Positions 6,612 through 16,604 of a stretch of 26,436 nucleotides of DNA are shown piece after piece. The stretch's first letter is position 1. Every line of letters begins with the position of its first letter. The notes under the pieces are model-generated. The model had not been told where the DNA came from. It ran no database searches and saw only the letters and a list, made by a program, of their open reading frames with translations. The position numbers and the translations under genes are program-made. This stretch comes from G025836975 sp049646585 (GTDB lineage Bacteria; Pseudomonadota; Gammaproteobacteria; Burkholderiales; Burkholderiaceae_B): NCBI GenBank assembly GCA_049646585.1, contig JBARWC010000202.1, positions 1 to 26,436 on the forward strand, written 5' to 3'.

Positions 6612-8720
6612 ATGGACGGCGTGAGGAAGTGGGCAATAGGACTCGATATTGGCGGAACGTTTACGGATGTGGTCGCCCTGGATTACGACAGCGGGCGCCT
6701 GTGCAGCCTGAAAGTGCTGACGACGCACGGCGACCCTGCGGAAGGCGTGGCCGACGGCGTCAGCCAATTGATCAAGGCGCATGACATCAAGCCGGCGGAC
6801 GTCGCGCGCATCGTGCATGCAACCACCTTGTTCACCAATGCCCTGATAGAAAGGCGAGGATGCCCCACCGGGCTGGTGACGACCGAAGGGTTCTCCGACG
6901 TAAGCGAGATCGGCAACGAGCGGAAATACGATCTGTACGATCTGAATATCGAACGCGCCACTCCCTTGGTGGAGCGCCGGATGCGCGGCGAGATCAGTGC
7001 CAGGATGGATGCAAGCGGCCGGGAACTGGCGCCAGTCGATGCCGCCCAGCTGCGCAAGGTGGTCGGGCACCTGGTGCAAGAAGGCGCAAGATCCATCGCG
7101 GTATGCCTGCTCCACTCCTATGCTTCAGCGGCGCACGAGCGGCAAGCGCGCGACGTCATCGCCGCCGCCTACCCCGAGCTAGACATCACGCTTTCCAGCG
7201 ATGTGGCCCCCGTCGCCCGCGAGTACGAGCGCATCTCCACCACCGTGGCCAACGCCTACATCAAGCCGCTGGCCAACCAATACCTGCACCAGTTGGAAAA
7301 AAGGCTGGAAGCGCTCGGCCTGCCCGGCGGGATACTCATGATGCTGTCCAATGGTGGACTGACTCACATCGCCGAAGCCAAGGCCACCCCCATCCAGTTG
7401 CTGGAATCCGGCCCCGCCGCGGGCGCCATTTCAGCGGCCCACTACAGCTCGCGCGACGGCCAGCCGGATCTGCTCGCCTTCGACATGGGAGGCACCACAG
7501 CCAAGCTGTGCCTGGTGGAAGGCGGCAAGCCGTCGATCACCTTCAGCTTCGAAGCCGCGCGCCAGAAACGCTTTGCGGAAGGCAGCGGCCTGCCCATCCT
7601 GATCACCACCATAGACCTCATCGAAATCGGGGCGGGCGGCGGCAGCATCGCCCACAAGGACCTGCTTGGGCTGCTGAAGGTGGGCCCCAGCAGCGCGGGC
7701 TCCGAGCCCGGCCCCGCCTGTTACGGCAAAGGCGGCACTCACCCCACCGTGACGGACGCCAACCTGTTGCTCGGCTACCTGAACCCCTCTTATTTTGCGG
7801 GCGGCGCGATCAAGCTGGACATAGCCGCGGCCACGGCCGCCATCGGGCAAGTCGCCAGCCTTCTGGAGCACGACGCCATCGAGATAGCCTGGGGCATACA
7901 CGACATCGTGGCCGAGAACATGGCCGGCGCCGCGCGCGTGCACATTGCCGAACGGGGCCGCGATCCAAGAAATTTCGTTTTGCTGTGCACCGGCGGTGGC
8001 GGGCCCCTGCACTCCTACGCTGTCGCGCAGAAAATCGGCGTCAAGACGATAATCTGCCCGCCGGCCGCGGGTGTGGCATCGGCCTTCGGGCTTCTGGTGG
8101 CGCCGGCGCGGGCGGACCGCTCGCGCACGGTCAGGATGCGGCCCGCATCCGACTCGCTACAAGCGCTCGAATCCGCCTACGCCGATCTCGAGAAACAAGC
8201 GCGCGAATCGCTGGAGCCGCTGTCCGTAACCTTTGGCCCCATAGGGCTGAGCCGCCAGGCGGACGGCCGCTTCGTGGGGCAAGGCTTCACGCTGGCCGTG
8301 CACCTGCCCGATGGCCCATACGACGGCACGGACGGCCGCAAGCCCGAACAGATACGACACGACCTGCTGGCGGCATTCGAATCGGGCTATCGCGAAAAGT
8401 TCGGACGCACCCCGCCGGACGTACCCATAGAACTCGTCAACCTGCGCGTAACTGGAGAATCACCCCCACGCCGACAGTTTGCGGAAGCCGCCCTGGAGCC
8501 GGGCGCCGCGCCTTCGGAAAAAGGCAGGCGCAGCGTTTACTTCCCCGAGGCGGGCGGGTATCTGGACACCCCGATATACGAGCGGCAGCTCTTGCGGGCG
8601 GGCTTTCAAGCCATGGGGCCGATGCTGATCGAGGACGCGGGATCAACGCTCATCGTCGGACCCAAAGGCCATGTCAGGCAACTGGATACGGGCAATATTG
8701 TGATCACCATCGAGGAATAA
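6612..8720 (+). CDS. hyuA: Hydantoinase/oxoprolinase subunit A (HyuA-type, ATP-binding)
   Basis: A 702-residue HyuA-family protein. The N-terminal Hydant_A_N domain opens with LDIGGTFTDVV (residues 11-21), a phosphate-binding loop of the actin/hexokinase superfamily, and continues with ATTLFTNALIERRG (71-83). The main hydantoinase_A domain has SNGGL, ESGPAAGA, AFDMGGTTAK (second phosphate loop, about 289-298), GAGGGSIA and GPACYG. Family members couple ATP hydrolysis to opening of cyclic amides (N-methylhydantoin, 5-oxoproline) or to acetone/acetophenone carboxylation; the substrate cannot be fixed from sequence. The ATG at 6612 lies directly against AAAGG; an in-frame GTG at 6621 is better spaced and may be the real start. 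hyuB begins three bases after its stop, so the two are co-translated. Confidence 0.94.
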   Translation: MDGVRKWAIGLDIGGTFTDVVALDYDSGRLCSLKVLTTHGDPAEGVADGVSQLIKAHDIKPADVARIVHATTLFTNALIERRGCPTGLVTTEGFSDVSEIGNERKYDLYDLNIERATPLVERRMRGEISARMDASGRELAPVDAAQLRKVVGHLVQEGARSIAVCLLHSYASAAHERQARDVIAAAYPELDITLSSDVAPVAREYERISTTVANAYIKPLANQYLHQLEKRLEALGLPGGILMMLSNGGLTHIAEAKATPIQLLESGPAAGAISAAHYSSRDGQPDLLAFDMGGTTAKLCLVEGGKPSITFSFEAARQKRFAEGSGLPILITTIDLIEIGAGGGSIAHKDLLGLLKVGPSSAGSEPGPACYGKGGTHPTVTDANLLLGYLNPSYFAGGAIKLDIAAATAAIGQVASLLEHDAIEIAWGIHDIVAENMAGAARVHIAERGRDPRNFVLLCTGGGGPLHSYAVAQKIGVKTIICPPAAGVASAFGLLVAPARADRSRTVRMRPASDSLQALESAYADLEKQARESLEPLSVTFGPIGLSRQADGRFVGQGFTLAVHLPDGPYDGTDGRKPEQIRHDLLAAFESGYREKFGRTPPDVPIELVNLRVTGESPPRRQFAEAALEPGAAPSEKGRRSVYFPEAGGYLDTPIYERQLLRAGFQAMGPMLIEDAGSTLIVGPKGHVRQLDTGNIVITIEE

Positions 8721-8723
8721 AAA

Positions 8724-10361
8724 ATGGCCAGCACAGCACAATTGCCGAAGCACGACATCGCCACCGACCCGATTTTCCTCGAGGTTTTCTGGACCCGGGT
8801 GCGTTCCGTCGTCAACGAAGCAGCCAAACTGATCGTACGCACCTCTTTTTCCACCCTCTCTACGGAGGCCAACGATTTCGCCGTGGTGGTCACGGACACG
8901 GCCGGCCGTGAGCTGGCCGAAAACGCGGGCAGCATTCCGTCTTTCATCGGCACGCTGCCCGCCACGGTGCGCGAAGCCATCGCCCGGTTCGGCATAGACA
9001 GCATGCGGCCGGGTGATGTGTACATCACCAACAACCCGTGGAAAGGCACGGGGCATCTGAACGACGTCACCCTGGTCAAGCCCGTGTTCCACGGCGACAA
9101 GCTGGTGGCTTTTGCCGCCTCGGCCGCTCACGTTCCAGACATCGGCGGAAAGATCCGCTCGGTCGACGCGCGAGAGCTGTTCGAAGAAGGCTTTCACATC
9201 CCGCTCATGCCCTTGCTTCGGGCGGGAGAGCCCGACGAAACCCTGTTCCTGCTCTTGAAAACCAATGTGCGCACCCCCGAGCAAACCGCCGGAGACATCT
9301 GGGCGCAAGTGGGCGCGGTGGAGCTGATCGCCCGCCGCCTGAACGAAATACTGTCCGAGTACCGGCTCGATGGCATCGACGCCCTGGCCGAATCCCTCTT
9401 CGCGCGCAGCGAAGCGGCCATGCGCGAGGCCATCTCCCGACTGCCCGACGGCGAATACAAATACGACATGGAGACGGACGGCTTCGACCAGCGCTTCCAT
9501 TACGCCGTTACCGTGAAAATCAAAGGCGAGCAGATCGAATGCGACTTCAACGGAACGTCTGAACAGCAACCGCGCGGCATCAACTGCGTCATGGCCTACA
9601 CCAATGCCATGGCTTGCTACGCAATCAAGTGCCTGCTATTGCCGCAACTGGCCAATAACGCGGGTTTGTTCCGCCCCATACACGCGACGGCGCCCGAAGG
9701 CTCGCTGCTCAACCCCAGATTCCCGGCGGCCGTGGGCGGCCGGGCCTGCACGGGGCACTACGTACCCATCGTCATTTTCGGAGCCATGCACCAGGTCCTG
9801 CCCGAGAAGGTCATGGCGGGCGTGGGCTCACCGCTTTGGATCGCCAACCTGAGCGGCACGCGCGATGACGGCAAGCCATTTGCCACCGTACTCTTCTTCA
9901 ACGGCGGCATGGGCGCCACCTCGACCAAGGACGGCGCATCCACCATGTCATGGCCCAGCAATATCTCGTCCACGCCGGTCGAAATCGCCGAACGTGAAGC
10001 GCCGCTGCGTTTCCGCCGCAAGATGCTCAGGCCGGGCTCCGGCGGGGCCGGCGAGTTTCGCGGCGGACTGGGCCAGGACATCTGCTTCGCCAGCACGCAC
10101 AGCAAACCCATGGCCATCGTGTTTCTTACCGAGAGGCTCAAGGTTGCCGCCCCGGGCATCGGCGGCGGTTCAAGCGGGGCGCTGGGCGCGGTCCTGATCA
10201 ACGGCGTCGCCGTCGACAGCCGCTCTCCGCACGTGCTGATGCCCGGCGACGAAGTCACGCTGCGCACACCGGGCGGCGGCGGCTACGGACCCGCGGCCCA
10301 ACGCCAGGAATCGCTTGCGCTCGAGGACATCGCGCAAGGCTATGTGGAAGCCATCACATAG
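8724..10361 (+). CDS. hyuB: Hydantoinase/oxoprolinase subunit B (HyuB-type)
   Basis: A 545-residue HyuB-family protein, normal length. Family blocks include VNEAAKLIVRTSFSTLSTEANDFA, GDVYITNNPWKGTGHLNDVTL, AASAAHVPDIGG, NEILSEYRLDG, the NGTSEQQPRGINC region, and the Gly-rich end LRPGSGGAGEFRGGLGQD with RTPGGGGYGP. It forms the catalytic complex with HyuA. The ribosome site GAGGAA lies in the last codons of hyuA. The intact pairing and three-base spacing show one functional unit; the reaction (hydantoin, oxoproline or a carboxylase substrate) remains open. Confidence 0.95.
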   Translation: MASTAQLPKHDIATDPIFLEVFWTRVRSVVNEAAKLIVRTSFSTLSTEANDFAVVVTDTAGRELAENAGSIPSFIGTLPATVREAIARFGIDSMRPGDVYITNNPWKGTGHLNDVTLVKPVFHGDKLVAFAASAAHVPDIGGKIRSVDARELFEEGFHIPLMPLLRAGEPDETLFLLLKTNVRTPEQTAGDIWAQVGAVELIARRLNEILSEYRLDGIDALAESLFARSEAAMREAISRLPDGEYKYDMETDGFDQRFHYAVTVKIKGEQIECDFNGTSEQQPRGINCVMAYTNAMACYAIKCLLLPQLANNAGLFRPIHATAPEGSLLNPRFPAAVGGRACTGHYVPIVIFGAMHQVLPEKVMAGVGSPLWIANLSGTRDDGKPFATVLFFNGGMGATSTKDGASTMSWPSNISSTPVEIAEREAPLRFRRKMLRPGSGGAGEFRGGLGQDICFASTHSKPMAIVFLTERLKVAAPGIGGGSSGALGAVLINGVAVDSRSPHVLMPGDEVTLRTPGGGGYGPAAQRQESLALEDIAQGYVEAIT

Positions 10362-10388
10362 CGCAACCAAGCTCGCAGTACATAAAAA

Positions 10389-10415
10389 ATGCCTCCTGAT
10401 TTCCCAGCGAGGCAT
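10389..10415 (+). other. Intercistronic hairpin between hyuB and the Bug receptor gene
   Basis: ATGCCTC and GAGGCAT form perfect 7-base arms around a 13-base loop in the 73-base gap. There is no T run, so it is more likely an mRNA processing or stability element, or a partial attenuator, than a full terminator. Such elements often set higher levels of the periplasmic binding protein. Confidence 0.35.
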
Positions 10416-10434
10416 AACCAGCAAAGGAGACAGC

Positions 10435-11412
10435 ATGAAAAGACTGACTTTAGGAATGGGCATGCTCTTGGCCGCCCTGCCATTGAGCATGGCGGCCGCG
10501 GCCGATGCGCCGGCCGCCTACCCGGAAAAACCCATCACCATCGTGGTGCCCTATCCGCCCGGCGGCTCGACCGATGCGCTGGGCCGCTTATTGGGGGAAA
10601 AAATCGGAGCGGCGCTGGGCCAGACGGTCATTGTGGAGAACAAGGCCGGCGCCAGCGGCAACATCGGCGCCGTCGCCGTGAAGAACTCCAAGGCCGACGG
10701 CTACACCTTGTTCCTGGGGACGTCCACGGCGCTTTCCGTGAATCAAAGCCTATACCCGGACATGCCTTACAACCCGCAGAAGGACTTTGAACCCATCATC
10801 CTGGCTTCCTTCCTGCCCAGCCTCGTCGTCGTGCCCAGCAGTCTGCCGGTCAAGACACTGCCGGAGCTGACGGCCTACCTTAAAAAGCAGGGCGGAAAGG
10901 CGAACTATGCATCTTCCAGCAACGGCACCCCAGCCCACCTGGGAGGCGAACTGTACAAGCGCATGGCGAACGTGGAAGCCACGCACGTTCCGTACAAGGG
11001 CGGAGCGCCGGCGCTGGTCGACCTGGTTGCAGGGCGCACAAACTATATGTTCGCGATTCTGCCCGAATCAATGCCCATGGTGAAATCGGGCCAGCTCCGC
11101 GCCTTGGCCGTCACCACCGCCAAGCGGTTATCCGCCTATCCGGACATCCCCACCGTGGCGGAATCCATTCCGGGCTATGAGCTTCTGGGCTGGTACGGCT
11201 TCCTGGCACCGAAAGGGACGCCCAAGCCCATCATCAAGAAACTGAATGAAGCCTTCAACCAGGCCCTGGAAGATCCGCAGACGAAGAAGCGGCTGTCGAC
11301 CATGGGCTTTGAAATCGCGGGAGGCCCGCCCGAGCGCCTGGGGGACATGATGCGCACGGAATCCGTCAAATGGAAGAAAGTCATCGACGAGGCCGGCATC
11401 AAGCTCAACTAA
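10435..11412 (+). CDS. Bug-family (TctC-like) periplasmic solute-binding protein
   Basis: A 325-residue tripartite-tricarboxylate-transporter receptor of the Bug family, expanded in Bordetella and relatives. The signal peptide is MKRLTLGMGMLLAALPLSMA followed by AAADAP with a likely cut after the Ala run. The mature part starts with YPEKPITIVVPYPPGGSTDA and VENKAGASGNIGA, both Bug hallmarks, and has ASSSNGTPAHLGGELYK and THVPYKGGAPALVDLVAGR. It should bind a small carboxylate or amide. The start was chosen because AAAGGAG lies seven bases upstream and the signal peptide begins there; a longer upstream frame is spurious. No TctA/TctB membrane genes are next to it, as is common for Bug proteins. 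It lies 73 bases after hyuB in the same direction. Confidence 0.95.
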   Translation: MKRLTLGMGMLLAALPLSMAAAADAPAAYPEKPITIVVPYPPGGSTDALGRLLGEKIGAALGQTVIVENKAGASGNIGAVAVKNSKADGYTLFLGTSTALSVNQSLYPDMPYNPQKDFEPIILASFLPSLVVVPSSLPVKTLPELTAYLKKQGGKANYASSSNGTPAHLGGELYKRMANVEATHVPYKGGAPALVDLVAGRTNYMFAILPESMPMVKSGQLRALAVTTAKRLSAYPDIPTVAESIPGYELLGWYGFLAPKGTPKPIIKKLNEAFNQALEDPQTKKRLSTMGFEIAGGPPERLGDMMRTESVKWKKVIDEAGIKLN

Positions 11413-11458
11413 GTCAAGCAGCTTTCGGCATTCTCTCTTAAGCTCTGTTATGAGCACG

Positions 11459-11512
11459 CACAAGCATTGCACCCCGAAACAACTCTCTAGTTTCGGGGTG
11501 CAATGCCTTGTG
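11459..11512. terminator. Very strong hairpin between Bug receptor gene and LysR gene
   Basis: Perfect 17-base arms (11464-11480 and 11490-11506) enclose a 9-base loop, and five more pairs (11459-11463 with 11508-11512) form after a single bulged C. The stem is GC-rich (GCACCCCGAAAC). No T run follows on either strand, so it may act as a 3-prime stabilising end for the receptor mRNA or as a rho-assisted terminator in both directions. It ends about 45 bases before the LysR start. Confidence 0.65.
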
Positions 11513-11556
11513 TCAGGCCGACCGAGGCCATGCGGGCCGAACTTCAGGGAAGAACC

Positions 11557-12516
11557 ATGAGCAGACGAATATCTCTACGCCACTTGCGTTGCTTTGCGGC
11601 CGTGGCCGAAGCGGAATCCTTCACCGTGGCGGCATCACGGCTCTTCCTGACGCAATCCTCGCTGACGACCACCATCCAGCAATTCGAAGACGAAGTCGGC
11701 CTGAAACTGTTCGACCGGAATACGCGGCGCGTAGTCATGACCCGGGAAGCGCAACGCTTCAAAATCGAGGCGGATTACATTCTCAACCGCTTCGACAATG
11801 CCATAGGCGACCTGCAAGCGTTCGCACAAGGGAGGCAGGGCCAGATCAGGATTGCGGCATCCATTTCCGTCATCGAGCACATTCTTGCGGACGCCATCAC
11901 GGCCTTCAAGCTGATCCATCCAAACATAGGCATTTCGCTTAGGGACGCCGGCGCGGAGCTGGTCGAAAACAAGCTATTGGAAGGCGAGATCGATTTTGCC
12001 GTCACCAGCCCGCACAAAGGCCTGGAGGAGCTGTCGTATTCCCCCCTGCTGGCGGATTCCTACGGCGTGGTGTGCGCCGATACCCACCCTTACGCCCGCT
12101 GCGGCCAGCCTATGGACTGGGCCTATCTCGATCCGAAGGACTATATCCGCTTCACTTCCGACACGGGGATAGGCTCCTTCCTGGAAGCCCAAGCGCCCAG
12201 AAAAGACCTGTTCGACAAATCGCAGGACATCGTGTCCAGCACGTCGTCCTTATACCCGCTGCTCAAATCCGGTGACCGCTACGCGATACTTCCCGCCTTG
12301 TCGGCCAAGACCCAGGCATTCTCGGGGTTTTCCTTCCGTTTATTAGCCAAGCCCGCCCTGGAGCGGGAAATCTATCTGATCACGCGCCGCCTTCGTTCGC
12401 TCTCGCCCATTTCGGAAACGTTTCTTGCCGTACTGAAAAAAACGATACGCGAGAAGCGCCTGCCCGGCGGCGTTTCGCTGCGCATGGCCGACGACCCAGT
12501 GCCGGATGACGAGTGA
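11557..12516 (+). CDS. LysR-family regulator of the hydantoinase cassette
   Basis: A 319-residue LysR protein. The helix-turn-helix lies at about residues 5-64, with LRHLRCFAAVAEAESFTVAA, QSSLTTTIQQFEDEVGLKLF and DRNTRRVVMT. The effector domain has GQIRIAASISVIEHILADA and LLEGEIDFAVTSP. The chosen ATG follows AGGGAAG at good spacing; two earlier in-frame ATG codons (11503 and 11530) encode residues outside the family and the first lies inside the hairpin stem. It is codirectional with hyuA, hyuB and the Bug gene, so it is their likely regulator, perhaps with its own promoter given the hairpin. Confidence 0.9.
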   Translation: MSRRISLRHLRCFAAVAEAESFTVAASRLFLTQSSLTTTIQQFEDEVGLKLFDRNTRRVVMTREAQRFKIEADYILNRFDNAIGDLQAFAQGRQGQIRIAASISVIEHILADAITAFKLIHPNIGISLRDAGAELVENKLLEGEIDFAVTSPHKGLEELSYSPLLADSYGVVCADTHPYARCGQPMDWAYLDPKDYIRFTSDTGIGSFLEAQAPRKDLFDKSQDIVSSTSSLYPLLKSGDRYAILPALSAKTQAFSGFSFRLLAKPALEREIYLITRRLRSLSPISETFLAVLKKTIREKRLPGGVSLRMADDPVPDDE

Positions 12517-12624
12517 TTGCATCGCCATTCCCGGGGCGCGCAATTTTCAATTTACACTCCAATGCATCAAACGGATCACAAGACGCCGCTGAATCAGCGA
12601 TTCCGCGCGGGAGACACGGACGCA

Positions 12625-13437
12625 ATGCACACAACGGAACTTCCCAGGGCCCACGCATCATTCCTCAAGCGGGTGCTGCCTATTCTTCAGGCCGAGCCGC
12701 GCTTCGTCGGCGTAGCCGCCGCGGGTTCCTACGCCAGCGCAAGCCTGGACGAGTTCAGCGACCTTGACCTGATCATCGCCGTCGAGCCTGAATCCATCGC
12801 GGCCGTCACTCATGAACGGCAGCGCATCGCGGCGCAGCTTGGGCCCCTGGTGGCGGCATTCACCGGCGAGCACGTCGGCGAGCCCCGTCTCCTTATCTGC
12901 CTGTATCGTGGGGAAGACGGCGCGGCTCCGCTGCACGTCGATCTCAAATTCGTCTCATTGCCCGATGTCGCTGCCCGTGTGGACGAACCAGTCGTGCTAT
13001 TCGAACGCGATGGCCGGCTGAGCGCGGCGCTGCAAGCCGGGGCGGCTCGCTACCCCATGCCCGACCTGCCCTGGATCGAGGATCGTTTCTGGGTGTGGAT
13101 ACACTACGCGGCACAAAAAATCGGTCGCGGCGAACTGTTCGAGGCCGTGGATTTCCTTGCCTTCCTGCGCGCCCAAGTGCTCGGCCCGCTGGTGCTCATG
13201 GAAGCGGGAGCCCAGCCGGCGGGCGTTCGCCGCCTGGAAGCGGTGTCGCCGTCCCGCGCCAAGCAGCTTCAGGAAACCGTGGCCGCCTACGATCGCGCCT
13301 CGTGCATCAGCAGTCTTTATGCGGCGGCCGATCTTTACCGCGCCCTAAGGCATGCGCTAACCGGTGGTCGCGAGGCGGCAAATGAAGCGGCGGAAAGCGC
13401 GGCGATGGCATATCTGGCGGATATTGCTTCGCGCTAG
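12625..13437 (+). CDS. Nucleotidyltransferase-fold protein, function unknown
   Basis: A 270-residue protein with a pol-beta-type nucleotidyltransferase core: GSYASAS at residues 34-40, DEFSDLDLI with Asp46 and Asp48 as metal ligands, and a likely third acid in LHVDLKF (Asp106). The C-terminal half is helical (WIEDRFWVWIHYAAQKIGRG). Distant relatives include aminoglycoside nucleotidyltransferases, but no resistance role can be claimed. A ribosome-like GGGAGA precedes this ATG by ten bases; in-frame starts at 12517 and 12562 lack one. It stands alone between the LysR gene and the thiC leader, with no partner such as a HEPN gene. Confidence 0.8.
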   Translation: MHTTELPRAHASFLKRVLPILQAEPRFVGVAAAGSYASASLDEFSDLDLIIAVEPESIAAVTHERQRIAAQLGPLVAAFTGEHVGEPRLLICLYRGEDGAAPLHVDLKFVSLPDVAARVDEPVVLFERDGRLSAALQAGAARYPMPDLPWIEDRFWVWIHYAAQKIGRGELFEAVDFLAFLRAQVLGPLVLMEAGAQPAGVRRLEAVSPSRAKQLQETVAAYDRASCISSLYAAADLYRALRHALTGGREAANEAAESAAMAYLADIASR

Positions 13438-13561
13438 CCGGGCTGCTGCCGGATAGCCCGCTGGCGCAGCAATACAGAACGCGCCATGGAAACTCCTTCC
13501 GCATATGCAATGAAGCCATGCCGGATCTTCCATCATGACGATGGCTATGCCCTATACTAGC

Positions 13562-13650
13562 CCGCACGCAGGGGTACTCGCTAATTTCAGCGGGTTGAGA
13601 AAGTCCCTTCGTACCAGTACGGATAATGCCGATGCTGGGAGCGCGCTCGT
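13562..13650 (+). promoter_or_regulatory. TPP riboswitch (THI element) of thiC
   Basis: The leader of thiC contains the conserved TPP-aptamer blocks in order: CAGGGGT near 13569-13575, GGGTTGAGAAAGTCCCTT near 13588-13605 (family CUGAGA...ACCCUU, here with TTGAGA), then GGATAATGCC and GATGCTGGGAGCG at 13621-13643. It ends about 80 bases before the thiC start, enough for an expression platform that hides the ribosome site or terminates when TPP is bound. I could not fold the platform reliably. The rest of the 13438-13730 gap shows no gene. Confidence 0.93.
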
Positions 13651-13730
13651 TGATATCGTTTGGCCTCATGCCGTCCATGGAAACGGGTCTATTCCCTATC
13701 GGCTCCATTATTTAATTTTTGGAGCATGTC

Positions 13731-15644
<1,914 letters not shown>

Positions 15645-15651
15645 GCGCTAC

Positions 15652-15685
15652 GCGACACATCGCTGAAGTACAGGCGGTGTGTCGC
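15652..15685. terminator. Hairpin between convergent thiC and purC
   Basis: GCGACACATCGC pairs with GCGGTGTGTCGC over 12 bases with one T/G wobble, around a 10-base loop, seven bases after the thiC stop. No T run follows on the plus strand. Its position between two convergent genes suggests a transcript end for thiC, possibly for both. Confidence 0.5.
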
Positions 15686-15761
15686 CCGCCCTCTCTTGGC
15701 CGCAGGAAGCGAGCTTTGCGAGTGTCGCTCTGCGCACTAGCGAACCCACTTCACATAGCGA

Positions 15762-16472
15762 CTAGCCGATCAGCTTTTCATACACGGTGCCGTGTTCCAG
15801 CACCTTGCCCGCTCCGTCCATGACCCGCATGGCATCGGCGGAGATTTCGTCGATGACCACGACTTGGTCGCCGACAAGACCGATTTCAATCTTCATGTCG
15901 ATCAGGGTAAGGCCCTTGTTGCGCAGGTCGGCTTCGACGATGCGGCATACACGACGGGTCATTTCCTTGGCCTGCTGAAGGTGAGCCGGGCTAAGAAGGC
16001 CCAGGGCAACGATGGTGTCATCGTTGATGAGGGGATCGCCGCGTTCATCGTCCTTGATGGTGATCTCGACGAGGTAGTCCAGCTTTTGCGCAGTGTCACC
16101 AATGTACTGCTGGTAGCGGCGCACGAAGCTGCCCCAGGGCCGGGTACGGCAGACGAACTCGAAGCCGCCCGCGCCGCTGGCGTTCTTGCCCAATGGCTCG
16201 GCACGACGCACTTCCATGGTGCCCTGCTCCAGGTCGATATGCACGCGATGGGTGGGGATGTTGGCGGCGTCAAGGCACTTGAAGAAGTAATCGGTCATGG
16301 CCAGGGATTTACGGCCCTTGCCTGCGACTTTGCCGATGACGGTATTGGCGCCCGGGTCGATCACGCCGTCCGTGCCGGTGACAGCGTCCTTGAAAACAAG
16401 GAGTATGTTGCCGTTCGGCAGGGCGTACAGGTCTTTGGTCTTGCCAGAATAGATTTTTTCGCTGGTATTCAT
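15762..16472 (-). CDS. purC: SAICAR synthetase PurC
   Basis: PurC joins aspartate to CAIR in purine synthesis using ATP. The 236-residue protein begins MNTSEKIYSGKTKDLYALPN, with the family KTKDLY motif, and carries DAVTGTDGVIDPGANT, the substrate-binding region VRRAEPLGKNASGAGGFEF and VCRTRPWGSFVRRYQ, DDTIVALGLL and DMKIEIG, ending VYEKLIG. A TTG 30 bases upstream is in frame but the family N-terminus begins at this ATG. It is cotranscribed in direction with the LeuB-like gene, 132 bases downstream of it, but the pathways differ. Confidence 0.95.
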   Translation of the reverse strand: MNTSEKIYSGKTKDLYALPNGNILLVFKDAVTGTDGVIDPGANTVIGKVAGKGRKSLAMTDYFFKCLDAANIPTHRVHIDLEQGTMEVRRAEPLGKNASGAGGFEFVCRTRPWGSFVRRYQQYIGDTAQKLDYLVEITIKDDERGDPLINDDTIVALGLLSPAHLQQAKEMTRRVCRIVEADLRNKGLTLIDMKIEIGLVGDQVVVIDEISADAMRVMDGAGKVLEHGTVYEKLIG

Positions 16473-16604
16473 GGGTTTACTCGTTGGAATTCCTGGAGGC
16501 AAAGGCAGTACGCCGATTGGAGCGCCACACCCTCGTAATTTGCTTGCACGCCATTATAAATGGGCGGCGGTTCGGGCCCGCGGCCGACCACCGCAGGGGC
16601 AGCC

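Noticed and set aside
6860..8911. 683-codon plus-strand frame overlapping hyuA
   Set aside because: Arg/His/Ala-rich sequence in the second frame of hyuA with no domain character; a shadow.
10315..10434. Upstream extension of the Bug receptor gene by 40 codons
   Set aside because: It overlaps hyuB and would bury the signal peptide; the ATG at 10435 has a strong ribosome site.
12625..13437. Possible aminoglycoside-resistance nucleotidyltransferase
   Set aside because: Only the general nucleotidyltransferase core is visible; no specific resistance family signature, so only the fold is claimed.
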